From contig JAHREC010000029.1 in assembly GCA_020081605.1 (NCBI GenBank), forward strand, positions 1 to 64,000: a stretch of DNA of 64,000 nucleotides, written 5' to 3'. A model generated the notes under the pieces. That model was not told the DNA's origin and searched no databases. It was given only the letters and a program-made list of their open reading frames with translations. Of the stretch, positions 1 to 10,260 are shown piece after piece; the stretch's first letter is position 1; each line of letters opens with the position of its first letter. The DNA is from Albifimbria verrucaria. Its lineage: Eukaryota > Ascomycota > Sordariomycetes > Hypocreales > Stachybotryaceae. A program made the translations under genes and the position numbers.

Positions 1-237
1 GGTGACGAAGCAATCAACATGTGGACGTCCAGAAGCACAATCGTGTTTATTTACCTTAAATTAGCATTTACATACGGTAGGTGGTTCTTGGCACTAGCCT
101 CAATATAGTTGCTCCTCCGAATGTTCCAAGAACTGGGCATATACAAGTTCGACAATCCGCTAGGTTTCATATGTTACAATACTGTACCATAGCCCTGATC
201 TGTCCAACGCGACTAAGCTCTGTGAGGCACCAGCTCC

Positions 238-1004
238 GTGAAGCACCGGCATCGTAATTTGCACCAGCTCGGCATGGAAAGCACTCCGCCTCGAAAGAAT
301 ACATCAGACACCGAAATGACTGCCTCCTTGAGCCGGTCGACAATGACATGCCGGGGACGAGTAAGAACGCCAGAACGAAATGCTGGCTTCCGCCATCTAT
401 ATCTGCATCGACTTAATGAGTTCGAGACTGATCAACTTATCTTCGTCGATGAATCCAGGTGTACCAACCAAATAGGACGGCGAAGATACGGTTGGGCACC
501 ACACGGAGTGACGCCAGTAGTGGTTGAACCTTTCCAACCTGAGCAGAAGTATTAGATCCTTCCGGCGTATACCCAGGACGGCATACTATTATCGCGTGTC
601 TATCCGGGGCGACAACTGTACCTCGTTTTGAGGATTTTATAAGGCAACTATTGTGTCACTGTGGGAGATGGCCAGAGCCAAAATCTGTTCTCGTCATGGA
701 TGATGCACCGTGGCATAACGAAGACAAGATGGAGCAATTGTGTGCGGCGGCTGGTGTCAAACTGCTCATCATCCCACAGTCAGTATCAGACATTAGCCCG
801 TTGAAGGGATGCTTTGCAGAGATAAGAGCCTTCGCCCGGAAACATCGCATGAAGCACAAAGACTTTGCCGGTGAGGATTTTAAAAGCTACTTAGAAATGT
901 GCGTTGATATCGTGGGGTCCAGGACTAAAAGCGCTCGGAACCATTTTAAGCATGTTGGCCTTTCTGTGGAGGACGACTCTGAGCTAGATTATGATTCCGA
1001 ATAA
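238..1004 (+). pseudogene. Dead DDE-superfamily transposase (IS630/Tc1-mariner-like)
   Basis: Seen: two adjoining frames match the fungal DDE_3 endonuclease. The first acidic residue lies in FVDES (about 448-462) and the second in VLVMDDAPWHN (about 682-714). Between them, a TAG at 553-555 sits where the family has Gln. The frame then shifts by one base near 612-630, between the reading through PAYTQDGILLSR and the reading through FEDFIRQLL. The position of the third catalytic acid (usually NPIE) reads SPLK, with Lys encoded at 804-806; GAG to AAG is a G-to-A change. Known: cut-and-paste transposition needs all three acids. Inferred: the protein is inactive three times over. The N-terminal helix-turn-helix part is not recognisable and no terminal repeats were found, so this is a fossil without mapped ends. 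Confidence 0.85.
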
Positions 1005-1369
1005 AGCTCTCTAACCCGAGTGTCTATATACAATGAAGACACAAAGGCCCAACTGAGTACGTATCATGCTCCTCCTCTGTGTTCATATTTTTGTCGTTTC
1101 ATATTTTAAAGCCTATGGAGATGCGCTCGCTCATGTATGTTCCACATAGAATATACTATTCGTTTCTATGCTACAATTAAAGATGATTCTAAAATGCTAT
1201 CAATACCATTGATGAGAAGCCTATCGACAAAACTTCAAATGGCGGCCACATCGCCTTCCAGGCTCTTGAACTGCAGATTTAGACGACATTTAAGTTTGCT
1301 TCGACCATCCAGCGGTGGGCAAACCATTGTGTACAATGGAGGCTCCATTTACTGAAGTATATATATCTG

Positions 1370-1640
1370 TGCCGAGCCATCGGACAGAATACGTTTTAGT
1401 CCTTGATCCAGGTCATCGATCGGCACTGTCGCATCATTTTCGCTGTGGTGCATGGGTCGCCAGACGTTGACAACGTAATCATTTTCGAACCTCATTGCGC
1501 ATAAGTTTATGATACCAAGCGTTGCGGCCGATGATCATCTCCCAGAGCCTGGCGTGTTTGTCTTGAGCAGGTGTAAGCTCAGTAAATTTCCTGCCGTGGG
1601 CCCTTCCTTAGCGGCTTGGTCCCCGTCTTTTCTGGGTGGT
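1370..1640 (-). pseudogene. Short coding-like relic, family unknown
   Basis: On the minus strand one frame gives a protein-like run including ELTPAQDKHARLWEMIIGRN. A neighbouring frame continues with FENDYVVNVWRPMHH and DDLDQGLKRILSDGS, as if one base had been lost or gained near 1478-1490. I do not recognise the family. The amino-acid mix looks like real protein rather than random translation, but there is no start, no intron and no partner gene. It lies just beyond the dead transposase and could be part of the same old insertion. Treat it as a possible gene fragment only. Confidence 0.22.
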
Positions 1641-2324
1641 GCATGAGTAATCAACTATCAGCTATCAGCTGCCAGGACACGATATCCTGGCCGCCTTTTA
1701 CAGTGAATTTCATCCTGGAAGACACGAATAGAAAATAGTTGCGCATTTGCACAGTGGTCCTGTGCTACTATGGAACTCTCGCCATTCACCTTTGATAACG
1801 TGGTGCGAGCGGACGTCAAGGCTGTATCATTGCAAGTTTCTGGAGAAGCATTCCGAGCCGATCATTACCATAGAACTAAGCGGCGCCTTAGGAGTCCAAA
1901 TAGGTTCATATACGGCATAGGCGCAGTATGGCGAAACAAACATTTGATTAAAAGTTTTGAAATTGCAAAGAACTGAACTGAACTGAACCACTACCAAAAT
2001 GAAAATAACTTTATGATAGGTGTATTGCCTATTCCCACTAGCTTGACGTCCAGATTGTCACTGCAGATCGATGTTGACTCTTCTGGCCACTTGATAACTC
2101 AAGAAGAACACTGCAATCAAAATGTGCCCTTATCCAATAGCCATGGCAGCATGTTCTGTCTTACACACAGTGAGCCTGTGTCATGAGAATTTCCGAAGAA
2201 TGAGTTAACCCAAGATTGGCTCATCTTCACCGGCAATTTCGACTGATGCTGTAAGAAGGCTCTGTGACCTTATTCAATCCTATCCATATCATTCGCTTGA
2301 CGCTGGCCGTGGGCTCGATTTATA
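1641..2324. other. No gene recognised
   Basis: Short open frames only, none with a recognisable motif. A small direct repeat (aactg/aactgaac units) lies at about 1972-1988. Nothing else is seen. Confidence 0.5.
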
Positions 2325-3565
2325 TCATGTGGTATGTTTCCGTCCACCGGCTCTCCGAATTTTTGTAGTTGTCGGATTCGTTGTCTGCGAGCTTCGACCT
2401 TTTCTTAGTCGCAGGCGCTTCATGTATGGCTCTTGAGATTCCTCAATGACTTCTGTGTCTGCGGTCAAATATTCTCTACCCTCCGGCGAATCATCCTTGA
2501 ATGGACGCTTGCGTTGCTGAGGCGTAGTAGGAACATCTTGCGTATCCAACCCCAACTCCTTTGCATTACCAGCAGCAATTATCACCATCTCCCCAAAGAT
2601 CGGTACGAGTTCATGTAATTCGGTTGCACTTGGAGGCCTCAAGTAGAACATTCCACATAATTGCCCGATGATTATGGCGCAGGCAACCAAGAACTGACCG
2701 TCACTTAAGTCGTCCAGGGTGCGTTTTTCCGGGCGGTAAATCGGTGGAAGACTATATATCATCTCTTGGATTAATTGCCTGGGATTTCGTGTCGAATCTT
2801 GTTTAGCGAGTTTATCTATCTTGAAATCTGCGAATGGGATCTCGCCTCCCAAACGATTGTCGTAGAATTCGTACAAGCGTACAACTCGTTCGAAAATATT
2901 AGTCGCCGGCTGTTGCTCTACTTCAGACTGCTTTTCGAGTATTTCCTCCTTTTTAATCTTGCGTTTGGGATGCTCCGGTAACTCATTTAACTTCTTCCAT
3001 ATTTCAGATCGTTATTTCTTAAACCAGGATTTGACAGTCAGTTCCAACTTTCGGACTTTTGGCTGCAGCTGCTCAACCGGGTCGTCCGTCAGTTTTTGGC
3101 GTCTTCGACTAGGCAAGAAAAATCTGGTTCTGTTTTGCCATGATAGATGAGAGCGAATGTTTCGGCGATCAGCGTGAGAGACATTAAAGAGTGAGCGGAT
3201 TGGAATCGAGGCGGAGTTCGAGTAAGAGTTGAGGAAGCTTGTTGTGCAAAGGCTTGGGTTGTTTGGCTTCTGTGGTTGATGCTGGTGGAAGCGACGAGAA
3301 AGGCGAATGACTGGTTTATGTTAGCATCCTGCCGTTGATGCTGCTGCTGCATCATCAGGTTAGCTTCCACGTTGGTCATCAAGGGGCAGCCATGGATCGC
3401 TCCACTTAGTCTGGAGAACGGTTGTTTTGATGTGGTACGTGCGTCATCATTCCCTGGTACAGAGGCTGAAAGGGAGCCAGTCATAATCGCAAAAGAGTGG
3501 CGCCAAGTCAGTGCTACAAGAACCCCTGCCCCAGCAAGCCCAGCTATGTATTGTAGTAGAAGCAA
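2325..3565 (-). pseudogene. Decayed gene of unknown family with N-terminal membrane segment and basic C-terminus
   Basis: Reading leftwards, the first block (3565-3089) starts with a hydrophobic segment (LLLQYIAGLAGAGVLVALTW) and then a Ser/Gln/Thr-rich stretch. A second frame, open from about 3125 to 2325, continues through FFLPSRRRQKLTDDP, a Lys/Glu-rich helix, LYEFYDNRLGGEIPFADF, a hydrophobic stretch near ACAIIIGQLCGMFYL, and a basic tail (KRLRLRKG, IRRAGGRK). Two lesions are seen: a frame change near 3120-3170 and a TAA at 3014-3012 inside the second frame, where CAA to TAA would fit one C-to-T change. An intron could explain the frame change but not the stop. No family is recognised. 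The joined layout is inferred from continuous coding quality on one strand. Confidence 0.4.
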
Positions 3566-4513
3566 CGGAACCCAATCATTTTGTTAGGCAGAACAAGATC
3601 CGTCTGCGCGCCACTGGCGACCTCCCTTCAATTGGCAACAACAATTCCAAGTTTCGAGGCATATTTCCTGTTCAGTGTTGTGATGTAGTTGTTCCAGTAC
3701 CGGTAGGTACAGCACCATTGTCGCACGCTGCGTATACGAAGGCCACTTTTGACTCTGCCTATGGGCTGATCACCAATCCCACTTCGGCTGGCCGATTCCT
3801 GCATGATGCTCAGCTCTTAAGGTCAGAAATGGACAGCAAAGTACGCCCGATTGGTGCCATAATCCATCCTTGAAGTTGTGGTAAAATCGGTTAATACACA
3901 TTCGGATTCACAGCGGCCGTCAATTGTTGAGACTCGGTTGTTTAGACTCGATTGTTTAGACCTCCATCGCCTTTTCCGCTCGTAGACCATTCGATACATA
4001 CTTACAGAGGCCCTGACGATGATGAAGTGCACGGCAGAGGCATCATCAGGGACAATCCATCTCGCAAGCCGAACGGTTTTGGTAATTACCGAATTTGCTT
4101 CAGTTTTGACAGCTAGGCTAGATCCCTTGACCAAGGCGCTCACACAACTAAACATCTACGTACCGTGCTGCACCATCACTCGACGTCGTAGTCCCCGTTG
4201 TACGCGAGTTCAACCGGGACTTTTTAAAATTCCATCACAGTACATGCTATATATACAACGTAGCCAATACTGAACCAGTCTTACCGGCCACTACATATAA
4301 TGACCTTAGGGTCTCCGCAGGCTAGTCGCTTGCATAAGCATTGACTTTGCCATCATCACCCCGCCGCCACCAGCATTGAAATCTTGTGGTGGCTATTTAC
4401 AATTGCTGTAGTCTCGCCTACAATGTTCCGTCCATGCTGCCAGGGGATCCAAGATATCACAACTCTGCTTTGACGACGTATGGAGGTACATCATTTCAAA
4501 ATTACCAAAACCT

Positions 4514-4570
4514 ACCACCGCTACCACCGCTACCACTGCTACCACCGCTGCCACCGCTGCCACTGCTTAT
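4514..4570 (+). repeat. ACC/GCT trinucleotide-rich tract
   Basis: Imperfect repeats of ACC-ACC-GCT and GCC-ACC-GCT, giving a Thr/Ala-rich peptide in the frame of the following membrane protein and His/Tyr/Arg or Pro/Leu in the other frames. Such tracts are prone to slippage. Confidence 0.75.
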
Positions 4571-4579
4571 TGGAAGACC

Positions 4580-5170
4580 ATGGCTGTATCAGAGCATTCA
4601 ATCGTGCCCGTTTCAGCTCCACTGTCGCGCAAGCCCTCGCATTTGGCAACGAAGGCTGCCCCTCTACTACCACCCAACGCATCATCTACAAGCCCGCCAG
4701 GAAGCCGCGTGACACTTGTGGCAAGAGTCCCGCCAACAAGTACGAGATCCTCGGAGCTTCGACTATTGAGGATCGGTTCCGCGACAGTGTACATCTCAAT
4801 CAATACTGAAGTCAGCTCTACTGGCTCTGAACAACTTGTCTTAGCCAACACATACGATAGCCACTATGGTACTATCCTCATTGGAGAAGACATTCTCATT
4901 CCCACCCTCGGTCCCACAGGGCATGGGACTCCTGAAGGCGGCAGCCCTGAATCTGGCAATGACGATAATGGCAACAAGAGCGACAATCACAGCCATCAGC
5001 AAAGAGGCATGACGGCGGGGATCACTGCTGGTGTAATTGGTGCATGTATTGTATGTGGTGTATTCATATTTCTCGTGGCTTCTCGCAGGCGTCGGAAGCG
5101 TAAGCCTCATCAGAACGAAACAGCGGCAAGAAGCCAAGTTTCATTGGAGTTTCGATGCGCTGGAGTATAG
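4580..5170 (+). CDS. Putative single-pass membrane glycoprotein, Ser/Thr-rich
   Basis: The frame is 196 residues from ATG at 4580 and is open upstream through a Thr/Thr/Ala codon repeat (about 4514-4570) with no closer start. The N-terminal two thirds are rich in Ser, Thr and Pro. There follows a Gly/Asp/Asn-rich linker (about residues 112-140), one hydrophobic helix (about 143-165, AGVIGACIVCGVFIFLVA) and an immediate basic cluster SRRRRKRK. This is the layout of fungal plasma-membrane wall-sensor-like or WSC/SKG6-type proteins: outer Ser/Thr stalk, one helix, short inner tail. No cysteine-rich outer domain is visible in this frame, although a different frame upstream (4386-4500) has several Cys and Tyr and may be its displaced remnant. 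It may therefore be a 5'-damaged gene. Family membership is inferred from architecture only. Confidence 0.42.
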   Translation: MAVSEHSIVPVSAPLSRKPSHLATKAAPLLPPNASSTSPPGSRVTLVARVPPTSTRSSELRLLRIGSATVYISINTEVSSTGSEQLVLANTYDSHYGTILIGEDILIPTLGPTGHGTPEGGSPESGNDDNGNKSDNHSHQQRGMTAGITAGVIGACIVCGVFIFLVASRRRRKRKPHQNETAARSQVSLEFRCAGV

Positions 5171-5612
5171 GCATGTTGATTGTCGATGTACATAGTGGCC
5201 ACAAGGACGCCCTTTTGAGATACCCAAGACGAAGTGAAACCAGTAGAGGATTGGATAAGTCAGGCAGTCCATCATTTCCGTGAACATCTCTTTTCATATC
5301 AGTAGTGCTTAAACCTCACTGTCTGCCTACCATTTCCTCGTCATTATTGCAGTGGAACTCTTTTGCCATCGATCCAGTACTGTACAGTAAAAGCGATGAC
5401 CAGAGTTGGGCAGCGTGCACCAACGACCCCTCCATTGACCGGGATGGAGGGTGGAGCAGTCGGCATCCCGAAAGACACTTTAGTGGGACTCAATAGCTTG
5501 CAGGATCATCATCTGGCCGGCTACGCTGAGCCGCCACAACTAGGCCATGGTCCCTTTGTCCATTAGTTTCCAATCATGCGAGATTTAAAGCTGGAATCTC
5601 CATTAATCTCCA

Positions 5613-6182
5613 ATGATGACTGATAGGTTTGAACCTGGACTCGTAAATACGGTGCTGCCCGCCACCTGCTTAAAGCGCGCCAGCCATTTTGCACCCTGTT
5701 CTCAGTGCACACTGCCTGTGACTTACCCTGTAGCCCGAAGCCCACCACAACAAACAATGGAAACGATCATGGCACAATACCATTATCGCGGATCGGTGAT
5801 TGAGACCCCATGGTCATCTTACGTCGTAGTAGTTGAAGTTTTGTTCACCGTAAAAACATCTAGATGGACTTTCCATGGAGTCAGAGCTGTAAATGCTGAG
5901 CGCCAAAACTGGGATTGGCCCGATCCTGAGAACCTGCTATGGCTGGTCGAAAACAGGCATGGCCTGAGACTATGGGAAGAATGTCGCCAGCGGCCCCACA
6001 TCTCCGACGGCCAGGGCACGGATGAGATTGAGTCCATCATCGGTTACTACCAATCTGCGACCGGAAATATCTACGCCGGCGTAAAGTGGCGGGGCTACGA
6101 ATGCCCCACATGGGAGCTTGATGAAGAGATCCAAATTCTGCAAGCGGAAGCGACAGACCCATGTGACCGCTTTGTGTTGTAA
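5613..6182 (+). CDS. Chromodomain-like protein
   Basis: A 189-residue open frame. Its C-terminal part (about residues 135-178) reads EIESIIGYYQSATG..YAGVKWRGYECPTWELDEEI. This matches the chromodomain core: strand 1, the VKW(K/R)GY motif, then the (N)TWEP-like helix start, here PTWEL. Known: chromodomains bind methylated histone tails and also occur at the ends of fungal retrotransposon integrases. No integrase catalytic residues are present here, so this could be a small free chromodomain protein or a domesticated or leftover integrase tail. Met-48 or Met-52 are alternative starts, since the first 45 residues look non-coding. No internal stop or frameshift is needed. Confidence 0.5.
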   Translation: MMTDRFEPGLVNTVLPATCLKRASHFAPCSQCTLPVTYPVARSPPQQTMETIMAQYHYRGSVIETPWSSYVVVVEVLFTVKTSRWTFHGVRAVNAERQNWDWPDPENLLWLVENRHGLRLWEECRQRPHISDGQGTDEIESIIGYYQSATGNIYAGVKWRGYECPTWELDEEIQILQAEATDPCDRFVL

Positions 6183-6680
6183 AAAGGCCTGGAGTTAGAG
6201 GGTAAATTTGGTGTTCGAAGTTGTTGCAGCGTGGTGCTTGACTATAGCCGAAGCCTGGTGCACACGGCTGTATTCGCACTTTGGTGGTTGTTACGTGAGC
6301 ATTTGTCTCTTTGTGCTGGGAGCCAAGCAGGAGCCCCAAGCAACCGCACCACGTTATTCTTTTGGTTGCAAGCTTTACATACTTACCTGCGCCCACCGCA
6401 GGACGGGCCCCTAGATGTACCGGTGTTGCGGAGGTTCCCTTCAGCGACCTTATCACCGAGAAGCCTTTGGCAAGTAAGTCTGTTCGGCAACAAAGGCAAC
6501 GGTCTCAAGTATATCAAGCAAATTGCGTAGGGCGGGCTCAATTTATTATTTTGAAGGGACAGCTATGAAAGTGAAAAGACTGGGAGGCCATCTAGAATCT
6601 TGTAATGGTATTGGTGACAAGTCTGTGGCAACGATTAATCCACTAACTTAACGTTACTGATTGTGGTCTTTGCTTGCTTG
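6183..6680. other. No gene recognised
   Basis: Several overlapping short frames on both strands, none with a motif. Nothing supportable. Confidence 0.4.
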
Positions 6681-7160
6681 CTATGCCCTCCCTGCTGAGT
6701 CAAGAGTGCCAGGAATAGCACCGCAATCGAGGTGAAGCTGACAGGGCATTATACGGTAGTACAAAACACTCATAATCGCGGTTCCCTTACAAAAATCTTC
6801 TGCTCCTATAGTTTGCATGCTTTCAAAAACCTCCAGACTGAATTCTAGTCCACCTTCAAAAGAGTCTGATTCTCTCGTCAGGGGCATACCATTCTTTAAT
6901 GAGCTCTGACGCATTCCCGGCGTCAAGCTCCGAAACCCAGCTCGGCAGCTATTCCACCAAATAATGCAACATACCCATAATCATTCTCGTCTCACGTATT
7001 CCCGAGATGCCCCATTCCTCCTCGTGAAGCCGCACCCCAGCATGAATTCCGTCAATAATCGACATATGAACCTCTGGTACCCAGCTTGGCATCCATAACA
7101 GTAGATAATATGTAACACCGTTTCTAGTTTTTGGTCAAGAATCTGAGAAGCTTCCCATTC
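6681..7160 (-). pseudogene. Coding-like remnant downstream of the PNP fragment
   Basis: On the minus strand, frames below the phosphorylase fragment still look like protein, for example one with HEEEWGISGIRETRMIMGML and another with GGLEFSLEVFESMQTIGAED, separated by stops. This is not the expected continuation of the phosphorylase fold (a strand giving GVCDYADSHK), so the phosphorylase seems to end at a breakpoint near 7185 and this is other material. I do not recognise it. Confidence 0.25.
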
Positions 7161-7161
7161 T

Positions 7162-8108
7162 TCAGGAGGCCAAATGTCTAGTAGGAACTTCGTCCCATGT
7201 TCCTGCACCTTCCATTTCGAACGCAATAACGTTATGAGCAGCTGCAACTCGATCGCGTTGTGCTCCTGATTTTATAACTCTATCGCCTGATGCAATCCGT
7301 CCAACAAATATGGTTGGGCACATAATATTATTTTCTGCTGCGTCCAGGCTAGGTTGGAGACGCCTTCTCAGGACCAACATCCCGTGATCACAGGCGATAT
7401 CGTTGCAGGAAGCACTCGACGCTGTCTCGCAAATATTTTCTGTATTGGTGGTGCAAATGCCATATGCTTCTCGATGACGATGGTCGTAATCTGACAGGAA
7501 CAGCTTATCCTCCGTAGCGCCAGGGTACTGATAATTTGCCTTCCGTCTCTTTTCCAAGGCAGTGATTTGTATCCTTTCCAAATGCTTGACAGCCTTTTCT
7601 CGTAATCTTTGATTTCCAAGCTCCGTTTCGAAACTCGATACAAGACTGCGAATATCTTTGTTTGCTCTACCGAGCTCATCGTCGACAGTCTGCTTTGAGA
7701 CAAAACTTTTCGTATATTGCCTTCCGAAATCATATTGCACTACCGTCTTGCCGATGACAACATCCCCTAGGACGGCCTCCTCACCATTTATTATAGGTAT
7801 ACCGCCACAGATACCCACCAGTAGTGCTAACCTTAGATTAATGTAGCTTGTACGCAACATTGCTGCCGCCGCTGCCGCGCTGGTCTTCCCCATATTGGGG
7901 AGTAGCACGAGAACCACATTGTGGCTACCAATGCGGCCGGGCGTATACATGTTCGTATCCCTGGTGCTCGACGATATCTATCATCATGACTGTCCCAGAG
8001 CTCGTCAAACAGTAAGGACACGGCATCGAACTCCCGTGGTAAGGCGCAAACAAGGGCCACACTGAAGTCATTGCGGGAACCTGGTCGAAATGTACTAGAG
8101 TGTTCCAT
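7162..8108 (-). pseudogene. Nucleoside phosphorylase (PNP_UDP) domain fragment of an NLR-type protein
   Basis: The N-terminal frame (8108 to about 7980) reads SVALVCALPREFDAVSLLFDE, the classic start of the phosphorylase domain fused to fungal NLRs. After a one-base frameshift near 7975-7988 it continues as YTPGRIGSHNVVLV, then LALLVGICGGIP, the phosphate-binding glycine region, then GDVVIGKTVVQYDFG, and far downstream IAFEMEGAGTWDEVP, the nucleoside-binding Glu motif. It stops just after that motif, losing the final helix. Known: in filamentous fungi this domain is often the N-terminal effector of NACHT or NB-ARC proteins in self/non-self recognition. The same domain occurs 5 kb away on the opposite strand (12823-13834). 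This copy has no NACHT behind it, so it is an isolated, frameshifted, 3'-truncated piece. Confidence 0.82.
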
Positions 8109-8128
8109 CGACGGCCCTTTTACAACGA

Positions 8129-8668
8129 TTACCTATCTTGGCCTTTTACTTGGTTTGTTCTAACAGGATGCAGATCCTCAATATGTTTCGAAGATTGATC
8201 ATTGCCATGGCTCAAAAGGCCGTTAAAGTTTGAGGCCTTGACCTCTTTCTCAATGGCTGCGAGCTTAGACTCAAACCTTTGCTGAAACTTTTGTGCAATC
8301 ATCTGTTGGATCCTTTGCTCATATCTCTGCTCAACAGTCTGCCATTTGTGTTCAACGATTTGTTCTATCCTCTGCTCATAATCTGCAATTAACTTTTCCT
8401 CGATCGATTGGAAATGTGCTTCTAATTCTCTTCCATAATTACTATCTTGAATTCTTGTGGGCTCAAGTGAATTGCGTCGTCGTTTCTGTGCTTGACTCTT
8501 TTCAGCCTGATCGTTATCTAGTGTTGATTCAGCAGTTCGATGCTGGTCTTGCATCCTCAATAGGTCCAGAGAGTTTAGCCTGCTTCTAAGAGAATAGGAC
8601 CTATCAACAAAGACAGGCCCGCGAATATCTTGCCTGCTCCATGTGACAGGCGGTCCCACACGAGGCAA
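8129..8668 (-). CDS. Coiled-coil protein of unknown function
   Basis: A 179-residue open frame ending 20 bases before the phosphorylase fragment on the same strand. Residues about 80-150 form a strong heptad-rich region with repeated (Y/K)EQRI(E/Q)Q units followed by Glu/Lys/Gln-rich helix, so a long coiled coil is predicted. The N-terminus is basic and Ser-rich, with a KRRR cluster near residue 62 that could be a nuclear signal. No enzymatic domain is seen. Its position directly upstream of the phosphorylase domain leaves open that the two were once one polypeptide or one transcript, but a stop and a frame change separate them. No family is recognised. Confidence 0.4.
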   Translation of the reverse strand: MPRVGPPVTWSRQDIRGPVFVDRSYSLRSRLNSLDLLRMQDQHRTAESTLDNDQAEKSQAQKRRRNSLEPTRIQDSNYGRELEAHFQSIEEKLIADYEQRIEQIVEHKWQTVEQRYEQRIQQMIAQKFQQRFESKLAAIEKEVKASNFNGLLSHGNDQSSKHIEDLHPVRTNQVKGQDR

Positions 8669-9047
8669 GATTCATCAGGACCTTAGCCTCGAGCCTCTCC
8701 GACCGCATGTGGACTGCATCGAGCGGGTTAATGGCGTGTGGCTCGGACTGGAAGATCTTTTCAACGTACGAGATTCAGCTGACAGAACCGGCTCATACCA
8801 CATATCTTACCAATCTTTATTATCAATAATCTTACCTGCCGCGTTCCCGTTTTGTAGCTCAGCAGTATAATATTCAAAGGAGTTCAGCAGCACATCCTAC
8901 AAATGCTTAATTTTTAGCACTATTCACGGTTCATATTGTTGGACGTTCTTAAGTATTGGATTGTCTTGATATTTAGAATAATCTGGATGAGCTGGTGGGG
9001 AAGCAAAGAAAACCCCATTTAAAATAATAAAACGAACCGCTGAGAAA

Positions 9048-9863
9048 ATGCCGACATATCCGGAGTCAGATCAACAAAAAGAGACCAAGGGTTCGTCGTT
9101 TCAAGTATGGGAAGGTTGTAAGATAAAGCTTGGAGCAGACCACAACGACACCCTGACAAGTATGGCCAACCTAGCATCGACATGTATGAGTCAGGGCCGA
9201 TGGGAGGAGGCAGAAAAGCTTGAGATAGAGGTGATCGAGGCGCGCAAGACAAAGCTTGGAGAAGAACATCCTGCTACGCTAACAAGCATGGCCAATCTTG
9301 CTTCAACATTTTGGAACCAAGGCCGATGGGACGAAGCAGAGAAGATTGAGGTACAGGTGATGGAGGTAAGCAAGATAAAGCTTGGAGCAGACCATCCTAA
9401 CATCCTGACAAGTATGGCCAACCTGGCATCGACATATATGAACCAAGGCCGATGGGAGGAGGCGCAGAAGCTGTTGTTGCAAGTGGTAGAAACTCGCAAG
9501 ACGAAGCTCGGGGCTGATCACCCGGATACGCTCACCAGTATGTCTAACCTGTCATTGATGTACAGTAACCAAGGCCGGTGGGGAGAGGCGGAGAAGCTGG
9601 AGGTGCAAGTGATGGAAACCTCTCAGACAAAGCTCGGGGCCGATCATCCTCATACGCTCACTAGTATGGCCAACCTCGCATTTACTTACTGGAGCCAAGA
9701 TCGATATGCAGAAGCTATAAACTTGATGAGCCGATGCATCAAGGGACAGGCAGTTAAGGCCGGTGTAGCACATCCAGCATATAGGAATAATGCTGCAACA
9801 TTAGCTGGGTGGGAATCCGAGCTCGGTGTTCCCAACGCTAGTGTGTTGCCTTGGAGGTGTTAG
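9048..9863 (+). pseudogene. TPR (kinesin-light-chain-like) array, 5'-truncated tail of an NLR
   Basis: A 271-residue open frame made of about five 42-residue tetratricopeptide units of the TPR_10/TPR_12 type. Each contains KLGADHPDTLTSMANLAST followed by a QGRW(E/D)EAEKL helix. The array begins in mid-repeat right after a non-homologous start, and ends with a degenerate unit and a short tail (ATLAGWESEL). Known: such arrays form the sensor end of fungal NB-ARC-TPR proteins. No nucleotide-binding domain is found upstream, so this is the 3' end of a lost gene; it may still be transcribed since the frame is open. The units are very alike in DNA as well as protein, which suggests recent repeat homogenisation by unequal exchange. 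Confidence 0.8.
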
Positions 9864-10260
9864 CTAAAAATAGCAAGAGGACTCGTATGCTCCCCGAGAG
9901 GTAGGTTGTAGATACCATATGATAAGTAGGAATGGAATGAAGATTTTAACATATAGGCCTTTCACATGAGCACCGTCTTAGAGCAAGTCTAAGAGCGTAA
10001 ACCAATCATAGTATGAGACGCTATGGAGCTCTGGGACTGTCAGTCATCCGATATCAGCAGTCCGATGCTAATCAACCCAATTGTTTTAGTCTCCAACCGA
10101 AGACGGAAGCGGTTTGCCTATACTCGGTATATATAACAGACCTATTGAGTAGAATTCATCGATTGTTCCAAATAGAAGTTGCTATGGCACCCATCTCCTA
10201 GGTCTCGGCATTTGCTAGTTGCTGCTCATTAGCTTTGTCTTCCAAGTTAGAGGTTCAGTA
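9864..10260. other. No gene recognised
   Basis: No frame with a motif. Nothing supportable is seen. Confidence 0.4.
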
